From an uncultured Bacilli bacterium (lineage in GTDB: Bacteria; Bacillota_I; Bacilli_A; RF39; UBA660), in contig CALVXV010000017.1 of NCBI GenBank assembly GCA_944371685.1, forward strand, positions 1-13,286: DNA of 13,286 nucleotides, written 5' to 3'. The notes beneath the pieces were generated by a model. It was given only the letters and a program-made list of their open reading frames with translations. It made no database searches and was not told where the DNA came from. Position 1 is the first letter of the stretch. Every line of letters begins with the position of its first letter. Position numbers and translations under genes: made by a program. Shown here one piece after another: positions 5,697-13,246 of the stretch.

Positions 5697-6767
5697 TAAA
5701 GTGAAATCAATAAAATTTAATAAAACTTCGTTAGAGGTATACAGATATTTTGAATTGATATAAATATTTTCTTTATTTTCAATTAGCAACTCTTGTGACA
5801 AAAGATCATTAATTAATTTTATCTCATCTAAATTTATTTTATATTTTTCATAAAATGTTTGCTTATTAATCCCTACTATTTTTCTAAAGCCTAAGATAAA
5901 TTCATTTTGAATAGTTTCATCTAGTGAAAGTTCATGCTTATGTAAAACATAATTACCTTTTAGATATTTGTTTAAACTTCTAGTATTTTCATACCTAATA
6001 TTATCAAGATATCCACTCGCACCTAGTCCAAATCCGTAATAGTGTTCATTATTCCAATAGACTAAATTATGTTTTGACTGATATCCTTTTTTAGAAAAGT
6101 TACTTAACTCATATTGTTCATAGTTATTTTCTCTTAAGGTTTTAACAATCAAATCATACATATTGCTTTCTTTATCGTCTTCTAGGGGAATATAATTATC
6201 AATATATAGTTTGGTATTAGGTTCTAAAATTAAACAATATGTCGATATATGAGTAGGATTAAGTGCTATTATTTTATTTAAATCAGCTTTTAGATCATCA
6301 ATGCTTTGATTTTGAAAACCATACATTAAATCAATATTGATATTTTCAAAAGTTTTAAAGGCATTATTTAAATTATGAATATTTAATTTTCTATTTAAAG
6401 TTTTTAATGTTTTTTTGTTAAAGGTTTGAATACCGATACTTAACCGAGTTATACGATTTTTTAAAAAATTAATTTTATCTAAGGTTAAGTCTTCACTATT
6501 ACTTTCGAAAGTTATTTCCGTATTTTTGTTAGTATTGAATATTTTAAAGATATCAAATAATCGTTTTAAGTTGTCTAAACTGAAAGAACTGGGCGTACCA
6601 CCACCAACATATAAGGTTTTTACATATTCACCTTTGTAATTTTGCTTAATTTCTTTTTCTAAAGCAATTAGATATTTGTCTATCCACTGTTTATTAGTTA
6701 GAATTTTGCAAAAATCACAGTAAGTACAAATAGATGAACAAAAAGGAATATGAATATAAATACTCAT
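5685..6767 (-). CDS. hemW: Radical SAM heme chaperone HemW (HemN-like)
   Basis: 360-residue radical SAM protein. The [4Fe-4S] motif is at the very N-terminus, Cys10-x3-Cys14-x2-Cys17 in MSIYIHIPFCSSICTYCDF, and GGGTP at 55-59 is the SAM-binding loop; 'LSIGIQTFN' and 'GFGLGASGYLDN' are also typical. The HemN-type fourth Cys at the CXC position is missing, which points to HemW (heme transfer) and not true coproporphyrinogen dehydrogenase; a Cys20 three residues after Cys17 is an extra. Homologues of ~375-400 residues are usual, so the C-terminal winged-helix part is slightly short. Start ATG overlaps the stop of the preceding gene (TAATG), with AAAGGA inside that gene. Proximity to lepA is a recurrent Firmicutes arrangement. 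No heme biosynthesis genes are seen nearby. Confidence 0.92.
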   Translation of the reverse strand: MSIYIHIPFCSSICTYCDFCKILTNKQWIDKYLIALEKEIKQNYKGEYVKTLYVGGGTPSSFSLDNLKRLFDIFKIFNTNKNTEITFESNSEDLTLDKINFLKNRITRLSIGIQTFNKKTLKTLNRKLNIHNLNNAFKTFENINIDLMYGFQNQSIDDLKADLNKIIALNPTHISTYCLILEPNTKLYIDNYIPLEDDKESNMYDLIVKTLRENNYEQYELSNFSKKGYQSKHNLVYWNNEHYYGFGLGASGYLDNIRYENTRSLNKYLKGNYVLHKHELSLDETIQNEFILGFRKIVGINKQTFYEKYKINLDEIKLINDLLSQELLIENKENIYINSKYLYTSNEVLLNFIDFTLHKH

Positions 6768-7438
6768 TATTTTTTCCTTTGGAAATGTAACTGTTCTATT
6801 GGCTTATATTGTACGCCTTCAGTATCTAATAACTTACTAAAGATATTTCTTTTATATCTATCTAAAACTTTTTTATGTTTTAAATATACTTCACTATTTT
6901 GGAGCTCAGTTAAGTCATAAATATAAAGTTTACCTAAAGGAATTTCCCTATTAACAAAGGCGGTTAAACGATTTGCTCCATTTTCAAGATTTCTTTTAAC
7001 ATCTACAACTTTATTTAAAGCGATTACAAGCTCACTTCTTTTGGCTGTCAAAGCTTGAAATTCTTTTTCTTTTTGTAACTTCAAAGTGGTTATAGCTTTA
7101 AGTTTGTTGAAATAAACTTGGGCAATTTTTTTCATTGATTGATTATAGTCCAATGATAAAGTTCCTGCCTTTATTTCATTTTCATATTGTCTTTGTAATA
7201 TGATGATAGAATTTTCAAATTCTTCAAAGGCTTCGGTAATACGTGGGTCAACCGGAGTAAATTCTGTTTCATCTTTATCAAAGAATTCTTCTAATAAATT
7301 ATTATCAACTTCTAAATTTAAAATGTGTTTAATGTAATCAGGATAATTAAAATTATCATCTAATATTTCCTCTGGTGTTGGAGGAATAATTACTTTCCAA
7401 CTATTTTTACTAATTTTTCTTGTTATATATCTTGTCAT
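6767..7438 (-). CDS. Hypothetical coiled-coil protein between lepA and hemW
   Basis: 223 residues that I do not recognise. No signal peptide and no membrane segment, so probably cytosolic. Layout: a basic N-terminus (MTRYITRKISKNSWKV), an acidic stretch (~22-75) with 'PPTPEEILDDN' and 'FFDKDETEF', then a long charged helical region (~75-160) with strong heptad character likely to form a coiled coil, a short beta-like segment 'PLGKLYIYDLTEL', and a basic C-terminus ending FQRKK. There are no Cys residues and no recognisable catalytic motif. It is firmly in the operon: AGGTGAT overlapping the lepA TAG provides its ribosome binding site (8-base gap), and its own TAA overlaps the hemW ATG by one base. 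This suggests co-expression with lepA and hemW, but no specific role can be inferred. Confidence 0.85.
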   Translation of the reverse strand: MTRYITRKISKNSWKVIIPPTPEEILDDNFNYPDYIKHILNLEVDNNLLEEFFDKDETEFTPVDPRITEAFEEFENSIIILQRQYENEIKAGTLSLDYNQSMKKIAQVYFNKLKAITTLKLQKEKEFQALTAKRSELVIALNKVVDVKRNLENGANRLTAFVNREIPLGKLYIYDLTELQNSEVYLKHKKVLDRYKRNIFSKLLDTEGVQYKPIEQLHFQRKK

Positions 7439-7446
7439 TTTATCAC

Positions 7447-9246
7447 CTATTGCTCATCAATATTTAAAACGGCTAAGAAGGCTTCACTTGGAACTTCAAC
7501 TTTACCGACCATTTTCATACGTTTTTTACCTTCTTTTTGTTTTTCTAGTAATTTTCTTTTTCTAGTTATATCTCCGCCATAACATTTTGCTAAAACATTT
7601 TTACGCATGGCTTTGATATCTGTTCTAGCTATTACTTTAGAACCAATTACACATTGGATAGGTACTTCAAAGAGCTGCCTTGGAATAATTTCTTTTAGTT
7701 TATTAACAATAGCTTTACCACGGTTATATGCGAAGTTTTTGTGAACAATGAGACTTAAAGCATCAATGGTTTCGCCATTTAATAAGATGTCCATTTTAAC
7801 AAGATCACTTGGTTTATAGCCGATTAGTTCATAGTCAAATGAAGCATATCCATGGCTAGAACTTTTTAGTTTATCAAAAAAATTATAAACAATTTCTGAA
7901 AGTGGAAGTTCATAGTGAATGCTTACTCTATTTTGACTGATATATTCCATACTTATATACGTTCCTCTTTTGTTTTGGCATAATTCCATAATACTACCAA
8001 TATATTCACTTGGAACATAGATGTTTGTTTTAATATAGGGTTCTTCTATTATTTTTATTTTTCCTCTATCAGGCATTTTAGCTGGACTATCAATGTAAAT
8101 AACTTCATTATCGGTTTTGGTTATTTTATATATAACTGAAGGTGAGGTGGCGATATGATTAATACCAAATTCTCTTTCCAATCTTTCTTCTATGATTTCC
8201 ATGTGAAGGAGACCTAAGAAACCACATCTAAAACCAAAACCTAAAGCAGTGGATGTTTCTGGCTCAAATTCTAAAGCAGCATCATTTAATTTTAGTTTTT
8301 CTAAGGCATCTCTAAGGTCTGGATATTTATTTGTTTCAACTGGATAAAGTCCGCAAAATACCATTGGTCTCATTGGTTTATAGCCGGGTAAACTTTTATC
8401 GGCAGGATTATTTTCTAAGGTTATAGTATCTCCTACTTTAATATCACTAACACTTTTGATACTAGCACATATATATCCAACTTCACCACATTCTAAAATA
8501 TTTTTATTTTGATGTTTAGGGGTACTGACACCTAATTCAGTGACTTCATAAGTGGCGCCAGTGGCCATAAACTTGATTTTATCTTTGACTTTTAGTTTGC
8601 CATTTTTAATTCTAACTAAAACGATAACTCCTTTATATGAATCAAAATAACTATCGAAAACTAAGGCTTGAAGTTTAGCATTTTCATTGCCGGTTGGAGC
8701 GGGTATTCTTTCAATAATAGCTTCTAGTAATTTATCTACACCTTCGCCGGTTTTGGCGCTGGTTAAAATTATTTCACTTTCATCAAAACCTAAAGTGTCA
8801 ACTAGTTCTTTTTTTACTTTAGGAATATCAGCATTAGGAAGGTCAATCTTATTAATAACAGGGATGATTGTTAAATCATTTTCTAATGCGAGATAAACGT
8901 TAGCTAGGGTTTGAGCTTCAATACCTTGAGCAGCATCAACCACTAAAATTGCACCTTCACAGGCGGCTAAGCTTCTTGATACTTCATATGAAAAGTCGAC
9001 GTGACCAGGGGTATCTATAAGGTGGAGAAAATAATCTTCGTTTTTATAATGATAATGAAGCTTGACGGCATTTAATTTTATAGTTATACCTCTTTCTCTT
9101 TCAATATCCATGTTATCTAAAAGTTGATCTTTTTTTTCTCTTTCGCTTATGGCACCGGTTAATTCTAAAATACGGTCAGCTAAAGTGCTTTTGCCATGGT
9201 CAATATGTGCGATTATTGAAAAATTTCTTATGTTTGCTTGTTTCAC
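7447..9246 (-). CDS. lepA: Elongation factor 4 (LepA), ribosome back-translocase GTPase
   Basis: 599-residue translational GTPase, standard length for EF4. GTPase motifs: G1 AHIDHGKST (13-21), G2 RGITIK (52-57), G3 DTPGH (78-82), G4 NKID (132-135), SAKTGEG later. Domain II and the EF-G-like domains III and V follow, and the LepA-specific C-terminal domain is intact with 'IPRQLFEVPIQ', 'VLAKCYGGDITRKRKLLEKQKEGKKRMK' and 'VPSEAFLAVL'. The start codon is GTG (9244-9246), seven bases after AAAGGTGAT; no ATG in frame closer to the G1 motif would keep the conserved N-terminus. First gene of a minus-strand operon. Confidence 0.97.
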   Translation of the reverse strand: MKQANIRNFSIIAHIDHGKSTLADRILELTGAISEREKKDQLLDNMDIERERGITIKLNAVKLHYHYKNEDYFLHLIDTPGHVDFSYEVSRSLAACEGAILVVDAAQGIEAQTLANVYLALENDLTIIPVINKIDLPNADIPKVKKELVDTLGFDESEIILTSAKTGEGVDKLLEAIIERIPAPTGNENAKLQALVFDSYFDSYKGVIVLVRIKNGKLKVKDKIKFMATGATYEVTELGVSTPKHQNKNILECGEVGYICASIKSVSDIKVGDTITLENNPADKSLPGYKPMRPMVFCGLYPVETNKYPDLRDALEKLKLNDAALEFEPETSTALGFGFRCGFLGLLHMEIIEERLEREFGINHIATSPSVIYKITKTDNEVIYIDSPAKMPDRGKIKIIEEPYIKTNIYVPSEYIGSIMELCQNKRGTYISMEYISQNRVSIHYELPLSEIVYNFFDKLKSSSHGYASFDYELIGYKPSDLVKMDILLNGETIDALSLIVHKNFAYNRGKAIVNKLKEIIPRQLFEVPIQCVIGSKVIARTDIKAMRKNVLAKCYGGDITRKRKLLEKQKEGKKRMKMVGKVEVPSEAFLAVLNIDEQ

Positions 9247-9265
9247 TTTGAATCACCTTTATATA

Positions 9266-9294
9266 ATTATATCATAAACTTTAGCCATGAAAAA
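9266..9294 (-). promoter_or_regulatory. Promoter of the lepA operon (extended -10)
   Basis: On the minus strand TGA-TATAAT (9266-9274) is a perfect -10 with the TG extension. At 17 bases upstream the -35 is poor (TTTTTC, 9289-9294), as expected of extended -10 promoters. The -35 region coincides with the T run of the upstream pilin-like gene's terminator. Confidence 0.7.
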
Positions 9295-9322
9295 ACGATA
9301 ACCTTTATAGTTATCATTTTTT
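9290..9322 (-). terminator. Terminator of the degenerate pilin-like gene
   Basis: GATAAC (9297-9302) and GTTATC (9310-9315) flank a 7-base loop; the minus-strand transcript then has G and TTTTTT. The gene's TGA (9314-9316) falls at the edge of the stem. A-runs and T-runs on both sides make the element nearly symmetrical. Confidence 0.8.
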
Positions 9323-9751
9323 ATCACATATTAAGTCTTGATCTTTAACTTGATTACATTTAATATTACCAAAAATAAGGTCTTTAGCAGTAACTGTACC
9401 GTCTTCATTTATAGTGATACTACCTGATTTTGGTAAATCACCATCTATTTTTATATTTATGGTTGTTTTATAATTAACCTTTTGATCCATTTCATAAAAT
9501 GTATAGCCATCTTTATTAAAAATGGCTTTGAATGGTAGACCAACTTCATTTATCAAATTCATATTAGTATAAATAGATTTGATAGCATCGATGGTGTTTT
9601 TTGTACTGGTTATAGCTGAATCTTTAGACATGTTATAAATAATTGTATTTAATGAAGGTAATACAATTATAAGGACAACCATTAAAGCGACAACAACCAT
9701 ACTGTATTCAATTACTCTAATTGTTTTATAGTGTTCATATTCTTCTTTCAT
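9314..9751 (-). CDS. Degenerate type IV pilin-like protein lacking the prepilin cleavage site
   Basis: 145 residues with a cytoplasmic stub (MKEEYEHYKT), one hydrophobic helix (~13-31) and an extracellular-type C-terminal part. It aligns with the neighbouring pilin-like protein: IRVIEYS matches FTLIELL, Pro32 sits at mature position 22, 'NTIDAIKSIYTNMNLINEVGLPFKAIF' matches 'GTIDAVRVAYANAQVGVDAVGIPYTVNF', and 'NEDGTVTAKDLIFG' matches 'RSDGTIIAYKLQFG'. Cys132/Cys142 match the neighbour's C-terminal Cys pair. It keeps Glu at +5 (Glu15), but the -1 Gly is Thr10 and the +1 Phe is Ile11, so standard prepilin peptidase processing is not expected. It also lacks the Gly-rich insert of the neighbour. 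Possible roles: a membrane-anchored partner or minor subunit. Own promoter and terminator; ATG with GAGG about 10 bases upstream. Confidence 0.8.
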   Translation of the reverse strand: MKEEYEHYKTIRVIEYSMVVVALMVVLIIVLPSLNTIIYNMSKDSAITSTKNTIDAIKSIYTNMNLINEVGLPFKAIFNKDGYTFYEMDQKVNYKTTINIKIDGDLPKSGSITINEDGTVTAKDLIFGNIKCNQVKDQDLICDKK

Positions 9752-9771
9752 GATAACCAGCCTCTATTATA

Positions 9772-9800
9772 ATGATAGCATATTTATTTTTTTTAAGCAA
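9772..9800 (-). promoter_or_regulatory. Promoter of the degenerate pilin-like gene
   Basis: On the minus strand TTGCTT (9795-9800), 17-base spacer, TATCAT (9772-9777) with a TG extension (TGC-TATCAT). A TATAAT overlaps just downstream and is an alternative -10. It lies in the 85-base gap after the terminator of the first pilin-like gene, so the two genes are separate transcription units. Confidence 0.65.
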
Positions 9801-9810
9801 GTATGAATGG

Positions 9811-9838
9811 AATAATAAAAAGAGCTATTAAGCTCTTT
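9811..9838 (-). terminator. Terminator of the canonical pilin-like gene
   Basis: AAAGAGCT (9819-9826) pairs perfectly with AGCTCTTT (9831-9838) around an ATTA tetraloop; the minus-strand transcript continues TTTTTATTATT. The gene's TAA (9837-9839) is partly in the stem. Confidence 0.85.
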
Positions 9839-10370
9839 ATGGTCCAACTTTATCTGCACTATAGTTTTGTACTTCTACATCTTTTTCGGTTCTAGAACAT
9901 GTCATAGAATTAGAATCAAATGCAGATGTATCTCCAGATTTCATTGTTGAACAATAATATTTACCAAATTGTAATTTATAAGCTATTATAGTGCCATCAG
10001 AGCGGATAGTAACAAATCCTGATTGTGGCATTTCTCCACTAGCTTGAACTGGTTGGTCGTTGATATATCCTTTACCCCAACCGCCACCAGTAGCGGTATC
10101 ACTTCCATAGTCATTTCCGGAACCTTTATTATTTCCTTTAGGGAAATTAACAGTATACGGAATACCAACAGCGTCTACACCTACTTGAGCATTAGCATAG
10201 GCAACTCTGACAGCGTCAATTGTTCCCCACGCTTTATCTACAGCTGAATTTTTTCTTGCATCTTCAATAACATTTAAAATTACTGGAGTTGTAATTAAGG
10301 CGATAATAGCTAAGATAACGATTACAGCCAATAGCTCAATCAAAGTAAAACCTTTTGAATTATTTCTCAT
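9837..10370 (-). CDS. Type IV pilin-like protein with prepilin N-terminal cleavage/methylation motif
   Basis: 177-residue prepilin. The N-terminus MRNNSKG-FTLIELLAVIVIL is a textbook class III signal: short basic leader, cleavage after Gly7, Phe8 as mature residue 1 (N-methylated in known systems), Glu12 at +5 and Pro29 at +22. The globular part holds a Gly-rich insert (~80-101, with GSGNDYGS and TGGGWGKGY) and a C-terminal pair Cys140/Cys158 that could form a disulfide loop as in pilin D-regions. It may be a pilin, a pseudopilin of a competence-type (ComG) or type II-like system, or a secreted pilin-like protein; no assembly ATPase, platform protein or prepilin peptidase is in the window to decide. 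A near-perfect AGGAGGTGA precedes the ATG and a strong promoter lies upstream, suggesting substantial expression. It lies just downstream of valS. Confidence 0.9.
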   Translation of the reverse strand: MRNNSKGFTLIELLAVIVILAIIALITTPVILNVIEDARKNSAVDKAWGTIDAVRVAYANAQVGVDAVGIPYTVNFPKGNNKGSGNDYGSDTATGGGWGKGYINDQPVQASGEMPQSGFVTIRSDGTIIAYKLQFGKYYCSTMKSGDTSAFDSNSMTCSRTEKDVEVQNYSADKVGP

Positions 10371-10402
10371 CTATTTCACCTCCTCGCCCCTATTCTGTTA
10401 CC

Positions 10403-10431
10403 AATATACCACATTTTTTTTCATAAATCAA
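10403..10431 (-). promoter_or_regulatory. Promoter of the canonical pilin-like gene (extended -10)
   Basis: On the minus strand TTGATT (10426-10431), 17-base spacer, TATATT (10403-10408) with a TG extension (TGG-TATATT). The leader before the AGGAGGTGA is about 20 bases and contains GGGGCGAGG, unusually G-rich for this region. The -35 box lies within 12 bases of the valS stop. Confidence 0.72.
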
Positions 10432-10437
10432 TCTTTT

Positions 10438-12966
10438 TTATTTTAATTTTTGGTTAATAATTTCTAGTTCTTGTTTTTCTTGTTTTAATGTTTCTCTTTC
10501 GTTTTCAACAATATTTTTAGGGGCTTTATTTACATAATTTTGATTTGCTAAAAGTTTTTCCCGTCTATTAATTGACATTTCCAAGCGATCTTTTTCTTTG
10601 TAAAGTCGTTCGATTTCGGCTGTTTTATTTAAAGATGCATCATAATATAAGGTGACAACATCGCCCATAAAATTAAAGTCTATGGTGTCTAGGGTTTGAT
10701 AATTTTCTATTTTTTTATTTTTTAACAATTGATTGATAATATGTTCATTATTTTTTAGTATTTTATTTGTAAAGTAAATGTAATTTTCTTTGATATTATT
10801 TTCTAATTTAGCTTTACGGATTTTTTTAATTAAGTCTATGATATTTTCCATTTCTTTATATTCTTCATAAATTTCAGCTTTATTATATTCAGGATAAGTA
10901 CTTAGCATAATAGATTTTTCAGTGTTTGGAAGTTTAGTATATATTTCTTCAGTAACATATGGCATGAATGGATGAAGCATTTTCAATATTGCTTTTAAGG
11001 TTTTAACTAATACAGTTTTAGTAGTATTATTCATATTTAGTTTAGATAGTTCAATATACCAATCACAGAAGTCATTCCAAATAAAATTATATAAAGTGGA
11101 ACCAACAATATTGAACTCATATTTTTCCATACTTTTAGTGACGTTTTTTACAGTATTATTTAATTTGGTTAAAATCCATTTATCTGATAAAGTTAAGTTA
11201 GTTAATGTTTCTTTATATTCATCTTCAATATTCATTAAGACAAATCTGGATGCATTCCAAAGTTTATTTATAAAGTTCCAAGTTGATTTAACTTTTTCAG
11301 GATCGTATTTAACGTCCATACCTGGGGCAGATGAGGTGGTTAAGAAAAATCTTAGACTATCAGCTCCATATTTTTCTATTTCATCCATCGGATCAACACC
11401 ATTACCTAATGATTTACTCATTTTTCTACCTAAACTATCTCTGACTAATCCATGAATTAAACAATCTTTAAACGGTCTTTTACCAGTGAATTCTAAGCCT
11501 TGGAAGATCATACGGCTTACCCAGAAGAATATGATATCAAAGCCCGCAATTATTACATCATTTGGATAATATCTTTGAAGCATTTCGGTGTTGTCTGGCC
11601 AGCCCATAGTACTGAATGGCCATAAAGCAGATGAAAACCAAGTATCTAATGTGTCTGGATCTTGTTGCCAGCCATCTCCTTTAGGTGGCTTTATCCCTAC
11701 ATAGGTTTCATCATCTTTATACCAAGCTGGGATTCGATGTCCCCACCAAAGTTGTCTTGAGATACACCAATCATGGGAAATTTCTAACCAGTGATTTAAA
11801 GTTTTTTCAAATCTTTCTGGGAAGAAATTAACTTTAGTTTCGGTGTTTTTTTGATTTTTTAAAGCTTGAGCAGCTAAAACATCCATTTTAACAAACCATT
11901 GTTTAGATAGATATGGTTCAACAATAGCATCGCTTCTTTCTGAATGTCCTACTGAATGAGTTATTTTTTCAATACCAATTAATAATCCTTGGTTATCCAA
12001 ATCTTCAACTAGTTTTTCACGGCATTCAAATCTATTTAATCCTTGATATTTACCGGTTTTTTCATTCATAGTAGCATCAGGATTCATGATGATTATTTTT
12101 TCAAGTCCATGTCTTTGCCCTACTTCAAAGTCATTTGGATCATGGGCAGGGGTTATTTTTACTACACCAGTTCCTTTGTCAACGTCGGCATGTTCATCAG
12201 CTATTATAGGAATTTTTTTGCCAACAATTGGTAAAATTACGTTTCTACCAACTAGATGTTTATATCTTTTATCATTCGGATTTATAGCAACTGCGGTATC
12301 ACCAAAGAGAGTTTCTGGTCTAGTGGTAGCAACATCTAAATATTCATCAGTATCAGCAATATAATATTTTAAATGGTAAAAGGCTCCTTCTTCATCTTTA
12401 TATATGACTTCTTCATTAGATAAAGCTGTCAATTGAACTGGGTCCCAATTAATTATTTTTTCACCACGATAAATTAATCCTTTATTGTATAAGTCAACGA
12501 ATACTTTTTTTACAGCTTTAGATAGGCCTTCATCTAAGGTAAATCTTTCTTTTGTATAATCTAAGGCAAGTCCTAATTTAGCCCATTGTTTATGAATATT
12601 TTCGGCATATTCATCTTTCCAAGCCCAAGCATATTTTAACCACTGTTCCCTATCCATACTTCTTGGATCAATGCCCTCATCTCTTAATCTTTTATCGACT
12701 TTAGCTTGAGTGGCAATTCCGGCGTGGTCCATACCTGGTATCCATAAGGTGTCATAGCCTTTTAATTTTTTATATCTGATTAAGATGTCTTGCAAACCAG
12801 TATCCCACGCATGGCCAATATGTAATTTTCCAGTAACATTTGGTGGTGGAATAACGATGGCATATGGTTTTTTACTCATATCACCAGCAGTAAAGTACCC
12901 ATTCTTTTTCCAATTTTCATATTTTCCTTCTTCAACTTTTTTATGGTCATATTTTTTTTCTAACAT
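10438..12966 (-). CDS. valS: Valyl-tRNA synthetase
   Basis: 842-residue class I synthetase that charges tRNA-Val. Features in order: N-terminal 'KKYDHKKVEEGKYENWKKNGYF'; HIGH signature in 'PPPNVTGKLHIGHAWD' (HIGH 49-52); CP1 editing domain with 'TTRPETLFGDTAVA' (214-227) and 'GTGVVKITPAHDPNDFEVG' (265-283), which hydrolyses Thr-tRNA-Val; 'CISRQLWWGHRIPAWY' (401-416); 'LDTWFSSALWPFSTMGWP' (440-457); KMSKS at 515-519; anticodon-binding domain; and a C-terminal coiled-coil arm (~780-842) rich in Lys and Glu that binds tRNA. Length is a little under the usual ~880 but all parts are present. Start: ATG after AAAGGAAA. Expression is governed by the T-box leader upstream. No terminator is visible after its TAA, so transcripts may run on into the pilin-like gene. 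Confidence 0.97.
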   Translation of the reverse strand: MLEKKYDHKKVEEGKYENWKKNGYFTAGDMSKKPYAIVIPPPNVTGKLHIGHAWDTGLQDILIRYKKLKGYDTLWIPGMDHAGIATQAKVDKRLRDEGIDPRSMDREQWLKYAWAWKDEYAENIHKQWAKLGLALDYTKERFTLDEGLSKAVKKVFVDLYNKGLIYRGEKIINWDPVQLTALSNEEVIYKDEEGAFYHLKYYIADTDEYLDVATTRPETLFGDTAVAINPNDKRYKHLVGRNVILPIVGKKIPIIADEHADVDKGTGVVKITPAHDPNDFEVGQRHGLEKIIIMNPDATMNEKTGKYQGLNRFECREKLVEDLDNQGLLIGIEKITHSVGHSERSDAIVEPYLSKQWFVKMDVLAAQALKNQKNTETKVNFFPERFEKTLNHWLEISHDWCISRQLWWGHRIPAWYKDDETYVGIKPPKGDGWQQDPDTLDTWFSSALWPFSTMGWPDNTEMLQRYYPNDVIIAGFDIIFFWVSRMIFQGLEFTGKRPFKDCLIHGLVRDSLGRKMSKSLGNGVDPMDEIEKYGADSLRFFLTTSSAPGMDVKYDPEKVKSTWNFINKLWNASRFVLMNIEDEYKETLTNLTLSDKWILTKLNNTVKNVTKSMEKYEFNIVGSTLYNFIWNDFCDWYIELSKLNMNNTTKTVLVKTLKAILKMLHPFMPYVTEEIYTKLPNTEKSIMLSTYPEYNKAEIYEEYKEMENIIDLIKKIRKAKLENNIKENYIYFTNKILKNNEHIINQLLKNKKIENYQTLDTIDFNFMGDVVTLYYDASLNKTAEIERLYKEKDRLEMSINRREKLLANQNYVNKAPKNIVENERETLKQEKQELEIINQKLK

Positions 12967-13017
12967 TTTACATTTTCCTTTCTTTTAATTTTTTTACAAA
13001 GCAAATTCATAATAAAT

Positions 13018-13240
13018 AAAAAAACTTATAAATTTAAGGACGTTTTGAACGTGGTACCACCTTAATTTATAAGTTTTAACTTACCTTATTTAAGTTTAAC
13101 GCACTTTGACGTATTTTCCTACTATAGTTTCAGAAAATCAGCTTGTTCAAGCTACCTTCAATATTTTCTATTATTAGTTTTCACCATATACTAACTCTCT
13201 TTAAATAGATAAATATTTACTCCTCTTGGTCTTGGCTTTG
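13018..13240 (-). ncRNA. T-box leader controlling valS (likely GUA specifier)
   Basis: The 320 bases upstream of valS hold no gene but a full T-box riboswitch on the minus strand. The T-box sequence AAGGTGGTACCACG is at 13050-13063; its TGGT would pair with the NCCA end of uncharged tRNA with discriminator A. The competing terminator pairs AACTTATAAATTAAGG with CCTTAAATTTATAAGTT (one bulged A) followed by a T run (13018-13024). Upstream, stem I shows AGTA on the 5' side and GAA on the 3' side (loop E motif of the specifier loop), then GTA (13153-13155), a valine codon, as the likely specifier. Its apex is TTAGT...ACTAA enclosing GGTGAAA, and stem III is AACTTA...TAAGTT. Uncharged tRNA-Val would stabilise the antiterminator and allow valS transcription. 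Confidence 0.93.
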
Positions 13241-13246
13241 TTTTTC

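Noticed and set aside
5685..6767. Calling the radical SAM gene hemN (coproporphyrinogen dehydrogenase)
   Set aside because: The protein starts at the CX3CX2C motif without the N-terminal extension of HemN, lacks the fourth Cys at the CXC position and lies near lepA, all of which fit HemW better.
10023..10247. Frames on both strands inside the canonical pilin-like gene
   Set aside because: Shadows of the pilin-like coding sequence; the correct frame has the prepilin motif, a strong ribosome binding site and a terminator at its stop.
12043..12364. Overlapping plus-strand frames opposite the valS editing domain
   Set aside because: They are complements of conserved ValRS sequence, with no start signals and no recognisable protein features.
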